Source: Burkholderiales bacterium
GTDB lineage: Bacteria; Pseudomonadota; Gammaproteobacteria; Burkholderiales; Burkholderiaceae
Reading direction: 5' to 3'
DNA length: 5,510 nucleotides
NCBI GenBank assembly: GCA_947371645.1
Contig: CANBQJ010000246.1
Coordinates: 1 to 5,510, forward strand
Below, piece after piece: positions 1-5,510 of the stretch (its first letter is position 1; each line of letters opens with the position of its first letter). The notes under the pieces were generated by a model. The model was not told where the DNA came from. It was given only the letters and a program-made list of their open reading frames with translations, and ran no database searches. The translations under genes were made by a program, and so were the position numbers.

Positions 1-10
1 CCCCGCGAGA

Positions 11-19
11 TGGGACAAT
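11..19 (+). promoter_or_regulatory. possible extended -10 promoter element
   Basis: TGG followed by GACAAT fits the TGn-TATAAT extended -10 pattern, with four of six matches in the hexamer and the TG dinucleotide in the correct place. A transcript would start near position 26, leaving a leader of roughly 38 bases before the ATG at 64. An extended -10 can work with a weak -35, and the -35 position lies outside the window, so it cannot be judged. If this is a real promoter, the in-frame ATG at 10 cannot be the translation start of this transcript. This is inferred from the motif alone. Confidence 0.35.
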
Positions 20-63
20 CCACCCGCTTGTTTCACCTGCGCGAATGCGCCTGCCACGCCCTC

Positions 64-2130
64 ATGTACGCCTTGTTTGACGACGCCGGGAAGTTCCTCG
101 CCGGCCGTGTGATGTCCGAAGCCGACAGCTCGATGCAAATCGAGCTCGACTCGGGCAAGCGCGTGAAGGTGAAAGCCGCCAACGTGCTGATCAAATTCGC
201 CAAGCCTTCGCCGGCCGAGGTATTGGCCCAAGGCGCGGCCCAGGCGGGCGACATCGACGTCGACCTGGTCTGGGAAGTGGCCCCCGAAGAAGAGTTCGGC
301 TTTGATGAGCTGGCCCGTGAATACTTCAGTGCCGACGCCGGTGCCGTGCAGCAAGCCGCCATGCTCATGCGCCTGTTCGAGGCCCCGCACTACTTCCACC
401 GCCGGGGCAAGGGCCGTTTCCGCAAGGCGCCCGAAGACATCCTCAAGCAGGCCCTGGTCGCCATCGAGCGCAAGAAGCAGCAGGCCCTGCAGATCGCCGA
501 ATGGGCCCAGAGCCTGGTCGACGGCCAGTGCCCGCCCGCGATCAAGGACGAGCTCTACAAGATCCTCTTCAAGCCCGACAAGAACGGCCCGGCCTACAAG
601 GCCGTGGTCGAGGCCGCCAAGACCACCCAGCGCGCGCCGCTGGACCTGCTGAAAGACGCCGGCGCCATCGACAGCCCCTACCTCTTCCACTACAAGCGCT
701 TCCTCTTCGAGCACTTCCCCAAGGGCACGGGCTTCCCGCCCCTGCAGGCGCCCCCCATCACCGATGAGCTGCCGCTGGCCGCAGTGCGCGCCTTCTCCAT
801 CGACGACTCCATGACCACGGAGATCGACGATGCCCTGTCGGTGCAGGGCCTGGGCACGGGCACCGTCACCTACGGCATCCACATCGCCGCGCCCAGCCTG
901 GCCATTGCCCCGGGCTCGCCGGTGGATGTGCATGGCCGCGGCCGCATGTCCACCGTCTACATGCCCGGCCACAAGATCACCATGCTGCCCGACGAGGTGG
1001 TGCAGACCTACACGCTGATCGAAGGGCGTGACTGCCCCGCCGTGTCGCTGTACGTGAGCTTTGACGAGGCCACGCTGGAGCGCAAGGGCAGCGAAACCAG
1101 GCTGGAGCGCGTGCCCATCGCCGCCAACCTGCGGCACGACAAGCTCGAGGGCGTCATCACCGACGCCACCCTGAGCGGCGAGGCCGCAGCCGACTACGCC
1201 TTCGCGCCCGAACTGGCCTTTGCCTTCCGCATCGCCCGCCACCTCAAGGCGCAGCGCGAAGTGGCGCGCGGCAAGCCCGAGACCTTCAACCGCCCGGACT
1301 ACAGCTTCAAGCTGATCGGCCCCAATGGCGAGAACACCATGAGCGACGGCATCGAGCCGCAGGGCTCTGAACAGGTGGTGATCGGCACGCGGCAACGCGG
1401 CTCCGCGCTGGACCTCATCGTGGCCGAAGCCATGATCCTGGCCAACAGCACCTGGGGTGGCTGGCTGGCCGAACTGGGCGTGCCCGGCATCTACCGCAGC
1501 CAGGCCAGCCTGGCGCCCGGCATCAAGGTGCGCATGGGCACCAAGCCCGCACCGCACGCCGGCATGGGCGTGGCGCAGTACACCTGGGCCACCTCGCCGC
1601 TGCGCCGCTACGTCGACCTGGTCAACCAGTGGCAGATCGTGGCCTGCGCCAAGCACGGCCGCACCGCCGCGCTGGTCGCACCCTTCAAGCCCAAGGATGC
1701 CGAGCTCTTTGCCGTCATCTCCAACTTCGACAACGCCTACAGCGCCTACAACGGCTTCCAGTCCAGCATGGAACGCTACTGGACGCTCAAATACCTGGGC
1801 CAGCAAGGCATCACCGAGCTCAACGCCGCCGTGATGGTCAACGGCCTGGTGCGCGCCGACGACCTGCCCCTGGTCTTCAAGGCCATTGGTGCCGACAACC
1901 TGCCCCGCCACGCCAAGGTGCGCGTGCGCATCACCGGGGTCGACCTGCTGACCCTGGACGCCCACGCCAGCGTCATCGCCCGCCTGGACGATGCGCCGTC
2001 CGGCGAAGACAAGGAAGAAGCCGGCGACGAGGACGAGGCCCTGGACAACGCCGGCCCGCTGACGATTGCCATCGACCTCAACGACGCCGAAGCCCCTGCA
2101 GAAGGGACACCGGCCGCCCCCGCGGCCTGA
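64..2130 (+). CDS. RNB-domain exoribonuclease (RNase II/R family)
   Basis: This is a predicted cytoplasmic 3'-to-5' exoribonuclease that degrades single-stranded RNA with Mg2+. From the ATG at 64 it has 688 residues. The RNB catalytic domain runs from about residue 240 to 575. Its metal-binding motif AFSIDDSMTTEIDDALS lies at about 243-259, giving acidic residues D247, E253, D255 and D256. A GIHIAAPS segment and PGHKITMLPDEV follow, and the conserved ATSPLRRYVDL stretch near 509-519 supplies the arginines that contact the RNA backbone in RNase II. Residues 587-643 look like a degenerate S1/OB RNA-binding domain, and 644-688 is an acidic, Ala/Pro-rich tail. E253 stands where E. coli RNase II has Asp207, a conservative change that I believe is usual in this subfamily. 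An in-frame ATG at 10 would add 18 residues. I prefer 64 because, as I recall, homologues begin with an MxALF-like sequence followed by AGKFLAGRVMSEA, and because position 10 overlaps a possible promoter. Neither start has a clear Shine-Dalgarno. RNase II versus RNase R naming is unsettled, so no symbol is given. Confidence 0.93.
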   Translation: MYALFDDAGKFLAGRVMSEADSSMQIELDSGKRVKVKAANVLIKFAKPSPAEVLAQGAAQAGDIDVDLVWEVAPEEEFGFDELAREYFSADAGAVQQAAMLMRLFEAPHYFHRRGKGRFRKAPEDILKQALVAIERKKQQALQIAEWAQSLVDGQCPPAIKDELYKILFKPDKNGPAYKAVVEAAKTTQRAPLDLLKDAGAIDSPYLFHYKRFLFEHFPKGTGFPPLQAPPITDELPLAAVRAFSIDDSMTTEIDDALSVQGLGTGTVTYGIHIAAPSLAIAPGSPVDVHGRGRMSTVYMPGHKITMLPDEVVQTYTLIEGRDCPAVSLYVSFDEATLERKGSETRLERVPIAANLRHDKLEGVITDATLSGEAAADYAFAPELAFAFRIARHLKAQREVARGKPETFNRPDYSFKLIGPNGENTMSDGIEPQGSEQVVIGTRQRGSALDLIVAEAMILANSTWGGWLAELGVPGIYRSQASLAPGIKVRMGTKPAPHAGMGVAQYTWATSPLRRYVDLVNQWQIVACAKHGRTAALVAPFKPKDAELFAVISNFDNAYSAYNGFQSSMERYWTLKYLGQQGITELNAAVMVNGLVRADDLPLVFKAIGADNLPRHAKVRVRITGVDLLTLDAHASVIARLDDAPSGEDKEEAGDEDEALDNAGPLTIAIDLNDAEAPAEGTPAAPAA
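2112..2127 (+). other. perfect GC hairpin abutting a stop codon
   Basis: GGCCGC, a CCCC loop and GCGGCC form a six-base-pair, all-GC stem that ends one base before the TGA of the exoribonuclease gene. There is no T-tract after it, so it is not an intrinsic terminator. It lies inside Ala/Pro codons, so it could be a by-product of codon use. If formed in the mRNA, it could affect ribosomes at termination or protect a 3' end. Confidence 0.3.
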
Positions 2131-2168
2131 GCCAGGCGCTCAAGACCCCTGCCCCAGCAAGCCCAGCC

Positions 2169-3116
2169 ATGCCCGCCAAACTGATCCTGTGGTTGAAACA
2201 GCGGACGCTGCTGCAGATCTGCATTGGCGTGTCGGTGCTGCTGCACGGTGGCCTGCTGAGCTTCCGCCTGGTCGACCCGGAGGGCTTCGACCGGGTCTTC
2301 AAGGACACGCCTCTGGACGTCATCCTGGTCAATGGCGGCAGCGAGCAGCGCCCCGACAAGGCCCAGGCCCTGGCGCAGCTCAACCTGGCCGGCGGCGGCG
2401 AGACCACGGGCCGCGCCACCTCGCCGCTGCCCCCCTCGCCCACCGAAGAAACCGGCGACTCGCTGGAGCAGACCACCCGCATGATCGAGCAGATGCAGCA
2501 AGAACAGCAGCAGCTGCTCACCCAGATGCGCGAAGAACTGGCCGCCCTGCCCCCGCCCCAACCACGCAGCAAGACCGACCGCAGCCAGCAGCGCGCCGAA
2601 GATGAGCGCCGCCGCCAGCTCACGCGCTTGCTGGCCGAAATCGAAAAGCGCATCCGCGAAGAAAACCAGCGCCCCAAGAAGCGCTACATCAGCCCGGCCA
2701 CCATGAAGGCCGTGGACGCGCTGTACTACAGCCAGTTCCGCGGCCTCATCGAGCGCGCCGGCACCGACCACTTCCCCACCGACAGCAAGGGCCACAAGCT
2801 CTATGGCGACCTCGTCATGGAAGTCTGGCTGGACCGCAACGGCAAGGTGGTGGACGCCATCGTCACCCGCCCGTCCAAGAACAAGGCCCTGGACAAGCGC
2901 GCACGCGCCATCGTGCTCGCCGCCGGCCCCTTCGGCGCCGTGCCGCCGGACGTGATCTCCGGCAAAGACCTGCTGCTGATCTCGTCGCGCTTCAAGTTCA
3001 CCCGCGACATGGGCCTGCAGGCCACCACGCAGTCCGGCGCGGGCTCGGTGACCCTGCCGGGCAACGACCAGGGCGCGCCCGGGGCGGCCCCTGGTGCCGC
3101 GCCACCTTCACCTTGA
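2169..3116 (+). CDS. TonB-family energy transducer
   Basis: This 315-residue protein is predicted to be an inner-membrane protein that passes proton-motive-force energy to outer-membrane transporters or a related envelope machine. Residues 14-35 form one N-terminal transmembrane helix carrying S22-x3-H26. This resembles the Ser16/His20 SxxxH motif that E. coli TonB uses with ExbB/ExbD. Residues about 36-98 are a low-complexity Gly/Ser/Pro region. Residues 99-171 are rich in Glu, Gln, Arg and Leu and look like a coiled coil broken by a PPPQP turn. Residues about 174-285 match a TonB C-terminal domain: ALYYSQFRGLIERAG, then LYGDLVMEVWLDRNGKVVDA from 211, LDKRARAIVLAAGPFGAVPPD from 241 and a closing strand ending SRFKFTRD. 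The last 30 residues are a disordered Ala/Gly/Pro tail. The gene starts 38 bases after the exoribonuclease stop. No convincing Shine-Dalgarno is seen, and the reading frame stays open far upstream, but homology-like sequence begins only at this ATG. No exbB or exbD lies in the window, so its partners must be encoded elsewhere. TolA-like function is an alternative. Confidence 0.85.
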   Translation: MPAKLILWLKQRTLLQICIGVSVLLHGGLLSFRLVDPEGFDRVFKDTPLDVILVNGGSEQRPDKAQALAQLNLAGGGETTGRATSPLPPSPTEETGDSLEQTTRMIEQMQQEQQQLLTQMREELAALPPPQPRSKTDRSQQRAEDERRRQLTRLLAEIEKRIREENQRPKKRYISPATMKAVDALYYSQFRGLIERAGTDHFPTDSKGHKLYGDLVMEVWLDRNGKVVDAIVTRPSKNKALDKRARAIVLAAGPFGAVPPDVISGKDLLLISSRFKFTRDMGLQATTQSGAGSVTLPGNDQGAPGAAPGAAPPSP

Positions 3117-3182
3117 AGCCGGCCCCACGCCTGCACACGCCCATCCTGCACCGCTCGCACCGCTGTACCACCCGCCCCCCAC
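3117..3182 (+). promoter_or_regulatory. C-rich, G-poor leader before aroE
   Basis: This 66-base spacer has about 38 C and 12 G. It has no Shine-Dalgarno before the aroE ATG, no hairpin followed by T residues, and no recognisable -10/-35 pair. An unstructured stretch with C in excess of G resembles a Rho-utilisation (rut) region, so it could be a site of Rho-dependent polarity or of conditional termination between the TonB gene and aroE. Composition is the only support. Confidence 0.25.
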
Positions 3183-4055
3183 ATGTCCACCGCCCCAGCC
3201 CAAGCCACCAGCCCCGACCGCTATGCCGTGGTGGGCAACCCCGTGGCCCACAGCCGCTCGCCGGCCATCCATGCGGCCTTTGCCGCGCAGACCGGCCAGG
3301 CGGTTCACTACGACCGCCTGCTGTGCCCCATGGACGGCTTTGCCCCGCAGGTGAACGCCTTCGCGCAAGCAGGCGCCAAGGGCTGCAACGTCACGGTGCC
3401 TTTCAAGTTCGACGCCTTTTCCCTGGCCGGCCAGCACAGCGCCCGCGCCGAACTGGCCCAGGCCGCCAACACCCTGCGCTTTGACGGCGCCGACCCGGCT
3501 GGCTGGCTGGCCGACAACACCGATGGCATCGGCCTGGTGCGCGACATCACCGTCAACGCGGGCGTGCCCCTGCAGGGCCAGCGTGTGCTGCTGCTGGGTG
3601 CAGGTGGCGCCAGCGCTGGCGTGCTGGGCCCGCTGATCGAAGCCGGCCCCGCCGAGGTGGTCATGGCCAACCGCACCGTGGCCAAGGCCCAGGCCATCGT
3701 CGACCGCCACCAGGCCTGGGCGGCCCGGCACGGCGTGACCCTGCGCGCCAGCAGCCTGGACGCGCCCGGCGAGGCCTTCGATGTGTTCATCAACGGCACC
3801 GCCGCCAGCCTGGGTGGCCAGGGCGTGCCCGTGAGCGCCGCCGTGCTGCGCCCCGGCACCCTGGCCATGGACATGATGTACGGCGCGGCCGCCCGGCCCT
3901 TCCTGGACTGGGCCCGGGCGCATGGCGCCGTGGGCCGCGACGGCCTGGGCATGCTGGTGGAACAGGCTGCAGCCGCCTTCGCCCTGTGGCGCGGCGTGCA
4001 ACCCGACACCGGCCCCGTGCTGGCCCGCCTGCGCCAGGAAGTCGACGCCGCATGA
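3183..4055 (+). CDS. aroE: shikimate dehydrogenase (NADP+)
   Basis: AroE catalyses the reversible NADPH-dependent reduction of 3-dehydroshikimate to shikimate, a step toward chorismate and the aromatic amino acids, in the cytoplasm. The 290-residue product is slightly longer than E. coli AroE (272) and has every hallmark motif. SRSPAIH with S24 and S26 binds the substrate carboxylate. GCNVTVPFK carries catalytic K75. AANTL carries N96 and DNTDGIGL carries catalytic D114. The Rossmann dinucleotide loop GAGGASAG lies at 139-146, the NADP-phosphate motif NRTVAK at 163-168, and [11 protein letters not shown] at 253-263 includes Q261. Two positions differ from E. coli AroE as I recall it: A145 follows GAGGAS where Arg is common, and K168 replaces the last Arg of the NRTxxR patch. 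The basic charge at 168 is kept, so NADP+ preference is probably retained. The Thr-Ser run after INAT in E. coli is INGTAAS here. The stop codon overlaps the start of mtgA as ATGA, which suggests coupled translation. Confidence 0.97.
   Translation: MSTAPAQATSPDRYAVVGNPVAHSRSPAIHAAFAAQTGQAVHYDRLLCPMDGFAPQVNAFAQAGAKGCNVTVPFKFDAFSLAGQHSARAELAQAANTLRFDGADPAGWLADNTDGIGLVRDITVNAGVPLQGQRVLLLGAGGASAGVLGPLIEAGPAEVVMANRTVAKAQAIVDRHQAWAARHGVTLRASSLDAPGEAFDVFINGTAASLGGQGVPVSAAVLRPGTLAMDMMYGAAARPFLDWARAHGAVGRDGLGMLVEQAAAAFALWRGVQPDTGPVLARLRQEVDAA
3608..3621. repeat. 14-bp perfect palindrome inside aroE
   Basis: CGCCAGCGCTGGCG is its own reverse complement and lies in the codons for the AroE dinucleotide-binding loop, including A145. 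The protein constraint at this Gly/Ala-rich loop and the high GC content make a chance origin likely. No partner copy was noticed in the window. Confidence 0.4.
4036..4041 (+). promoter_or_regulatory. mtgA: ribosome binding site for mtgA
   Basis: AGGAAG within the last codons of aroE lies ten bases before the ATG at 4052. It is the only reasonable Shine-Dalgarno match found before any start in this window. It supports 4052 as the mtgA start, together with the ATGA overlap, over the open frame that continues further upstream. Confidence 0.45.
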
Positions 4056-4867
4056 GCAGCTCCTCATCGGCTGGCCAGCTTGGCCGCCTGCTGGGCCTCA
4101 TCGTGCTCAGCGGCCTGTGCCTGCAGCTCTACTTTGCGGCGCGCATCGCGCTGATGCGCGTGGTGGCACCTGAATCGACCACCTTCCAGCGCAGCGAGAT
4201 GGCCCGCGTGCTGCAGGCACAAGGCCGCATCCTGTGGTCTCAGCGTTCGGTGGCCGGCGACCAGATCTCCGACCAGCTGCGCCGCGCCGTCATTGCTTCT
4301 GAAGACGCCAACTTCGTGGACCACTGCGGCGTCGAATGGGATGCCCTGCAATCGGCCTGGGCGAAGAACAACCGCGCCAAGGCCCGTGCAGAAAAAGCGC
4401 AGCAGGCCTTGCTGGCCCGCCATGAACGGGTCGTGGCCCGCGCCCAGGCCCGGGGCCGCACACCGCCCCCGGCACCAGCCCTCAGCCCGCCCGAGGCCAA
4501 GGTCATCGGCGGCTCCACCATCACCCAGCAGCTGGCCAAGAACCTCTTCTTGAGCAGCGAGCGCAACCTGCTGCGCAAGGGCCAGGAGTTCCTCATCACC
4601 TTCATGCTCGAAGGCCTGCTGGGCAAGGAGCGCATCCTCACCGTCTACCTCAACAACGTGGAATGGGGTGAAGGCGTCTTCGGTGCGCAGGCCGCATCGC
4701 GGCACTACTTCGCGGTGGACGCCAACCGACTGAGCGCCTACCAGGCCGCGCGCCTGGCCGTGATGCTGCCCGCACCCAAGCGCTTCGAGCAGCGGCCCAA
4801 CTCGCCGTATGTCCTGGGCCGCTCGGCCACGATCGTGGCCCGCATGGGCGGCGTCGAGATCCCCTGA
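4052..4867 (+). CDS. mtgA: monofunctional peptidoglycan glycosyltransferase
   Basis: MtgA is a GT51-family enzyme that polymerises lipid II into glycan strands on the periplasmic face of the inner membrane, without a transpeptidase domain. The 271-residue product has an N-terminal membrane helix at about 10-33 and the GT51 motifs in order. [15 protein letters not shown] at 79-93 contains the catalytic pair E84/D85. [15 protein letters not shown] is at 153-167, RKGQEF at 175-180 carries the second key glutamate E179, and [26 protein letters not shown] is around 195-220. [19 protein letters not shown] follows. Between the first two motifs, E84 to G153 spans 69 residues, against roughly 31 in E. 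coli MtgA as I recall it. The extra part is a basic/acidic helix-like segment (about 105-136) followed by [14 protein letters not shown] (137-150). No penicillin-binding transpeptidase domain follows, as expected for MtgA. The start at the ATGA overlap with aroE gives a normal short cytoplasmic N-terminus of Ser-rich sequence. The active-site residues are intact, so the enzyme should be functional. Confidence 0.95.
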   Translation: MSSSSSAGQLGRLLGLIVLSGLCLQLYFAARIALMRVVAPESTTFQRSEMARVLQAQGRILWSQRSVAGDQISDQLRRAVIASEDANFVDHCGVEWDALQSAWAKNNRAKARAEKAQQALLARHERVVARAQARGRTPPPAPALSPPEAKVIGGSTITQQLAKNLFLSSERNLLRKGQEFLITFMLEGLLGKERILTVYLNNVEWGEGVFGAQAASRHYFAVDANRLSAYQAARLAVMLPAPKRFEQRPNSPYVLGRSATIVARMGGVEIP

Positions 4868-4899
4868 GCCGAGCCCCACAGCCGTTCCCTGCAGCCACC

Positions 4900-5510
4900 A
4901 TGGACAGCCTGAGCCTCATCCTCGACGACATGCACTTCGAAGGGGTGCGCTTCGCCTACTCCATCAACCAGTCGCCCTGGGCCTGGCAGCTGGCGACACC
5001 TGGCGTGGCCTGCACCCACCAGGTGGTCCAGGGCGAAGCCTGGCTGGTGCGCGAAGAGGAAGCGCCGCTGCACCTGGTCGCCGGCGACCTGGTGGTGCTG
5101 CCTGCCGGCACCGCGCACCGCATCCAGGACCACCCCAGGACGCTCGCCCGGCCCCGGGACATGCTGCCGCTGATGGGCGACAACGCGCAGGTCACACCAG
5201 GGTCCACCAGCGGCATGGCCGATGCCTGCCAGCTGATCAGCACCCATGCGCGCTTTGACGTCAACATGGCCGCGCCCATGATCCGCGCCCTGCCGCCCCT
5301 GTTGCATGTGCGCGGCCACGGGGCCTCGCCACCGCCGTGGCTGGACGTGGGCATGCAGTTCCTGGCCATCCAGGTGGCCATGCCCAGCCCCGGCCAGCAG
5401 GCCATCCTCAACCGCATCGGCGACATCCTGTTCATGCAGGTGATCCGGGACCACGTGGCCTCGGTCCCTGAGGGCTCGGGCAACTGGCTGGCGGCCCTGA
5501 AAGACAAGGC
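4900..5510 (+). CDS. AraC-family regulator, N-terminal part (cut by window end)
   Basis: An open frame runs from the ATG at 4900 to the last base of the window, giving 203 residues with no stop. The sequence fits the cupin-like ligand-sensing domain of AraC-type transcription factors (the Cupin_6 / AraC-binding type). It has a strand pattern around THQVVQGEAWLV at 39-50, and GDLVVLPAGTAH at 62-73, where H40 and H73 are possible cupin pocket residues. ALPPLLHVRG lies near 129-138. A helical stretch from about 147 includes AILNRIGDILFMQVIRDHV and ends NWLAALKDK. In this family that last element leads into two helix-turn-helix motifs, which lie beyond the window. It would act in the cytoplasm on DNA; the ligand and target genes cannot be told from this sequence. 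It begins 32 bases after mtgA on the same strand with no Shine-Dalgarno and no terminator before it, so it may be read through from mtgA or have its own promoter inside mtgA. The alternative, a stand-alone cupin, is less likely because of the helical hinge. Confidence 0.85.
   Translation, partial: MDSLSLILDDMHFEGVRFAYSINQSPWAWQLATPGVACTHQVVQGEAWLVREEEAPLHLVAGDLVVLPAGTAHRIQDHPRTLARPRDMLPLMGDNAQVTPGSTSGMADACQLISTHARFDVNMAAPMIRALPPLLHVRGHGASPPPWLDVGMQFLAIQVAMPSPGQQAILNRIGDILFMQVIRDHVASVPEGSGNWLAALKDK

Noticed and set aside
1629..2168. Upstream extension of the TonB-like gene frame by 180 codons, overlapping the exoribonuclease gene
   Set aside because: The extension is an Arg/Pro/Gln-rich out-of-frame reading of the RNB gene with no domain character. 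The membrane anchor starts right after the ATG at 2169.
1776..2795. Minus-strand open frame of 339 codons
   Set aside because: It is the complement of the RNB 3' end and the TonB-like gene, is low in complexity (Ala/Gly/Leu/Arg), and shows no motif. Long antisense frames are expected in high-GC coding DNA.
3060..3113. Gly-Ala-Pro repeat at the C-terminus of the TonB-like protein (GAPGAAPGAAPPSP) as a DNA repeat
   Set aside because: It is a short low-complexity tail, and the DNA copies are not exact enough or long enough to call a tandem repeat.
3986..4051. Earlier in-frame start for mtgA inside aroE
   Set aside because: The added 22 residues are Arg/Pro-rich out-of-frame aroE sequence. The ATGA overlap and AGGAAG ten bases before 4052 fit the later start.
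3108..4067. Minus-strand open frame of 319 codons opposite aroE
   Set aside because: The Gly/Ala/His/Gln-rich composition has no recognisable motif, and the + strand encodes a complete AroE with all catalytic residues.
4064..4879. Minus-strand open frame of 271 codons opposite mtgA
   Set aside because: It mirrors almost the whole mtgA gene, and the + strand carries all GT51 motifs. No independent evidence of coding is seen.
4868..4899. Possible terminator between mtgA and the AraC-type gene
   Set aside because: No stable inverted repeat followed by T residues is present in these 32 bases.
4738..5454. Minus-strand open frames opposite the AraC-type gene (also 4956-5507)
   Set aside because: The + strand frame from 4900 gives a coherent cupin plus helical hinge pattern, while the reverse frames are His/Gly/Arg-rich without motifs.

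Overview
This window is dense, high-GC bacterial coding sequence with every supported gene on the + strand. Protein content and gene order suggest a betaproteobacterium of the order Burkholderiales, in or near the Comamonadaceae. This placement rests on the style of the RNB exoribonuclease, on a TonB-like protein directly before aroE, and on mtgA directly after it. It is a recollection of family neighbourhoods, not the result of a search.

Layout: (1) 1-63 is a short leader with a plausible extended -10 promoter element. (2) 64-2130 encodes an RNase II/R-family 3'-5' exoribonuclease. (3) 2169-3116 encodes a TonB-family energy transducer with a membrane anchor, a coiled-coil periplasmic linker and a C-terminal TonB fold. 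(4) 3183-4055 is aroE, shikimate dehydrogenase. (5) 4052-4867 is mtgA, a monofunctional peptidoglycan glycosyltransferase that overlaps aroE by the four bases ATGA. (6) 4900-5510 is the 5' part of an AraC-type regulator. It contains the cupin-like sensor domain and runs off the window before its DNA-binding domain.

The gaps are 38, 66, -4 and 32 bases, and no intrinsic terminator is visible between any pair, so the first four genes could be one transcript. Functionally they are mixed: RNA turnover, envelope energy transduction, aromatic amino-acid/chorismate biosynthesis, and cell-wall glycan polymerisation. aroE and mtgA look translationally coupled. This is mostly a housekeeping region, and I see no mobile element, CRISPR array, RNA gene or new multi-gene system. 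The points that deserve a second look are local. They are a long charged/proline-rich insertion inside the MtgA catalytic domain, a C-rich leader without a Shine-Dalgarno before aroE, the non-proline linker of the TonB protein, a perfect hairpin at the exoribonuclease stop codon, and residue substitutions in the RNB and AroE motifs.
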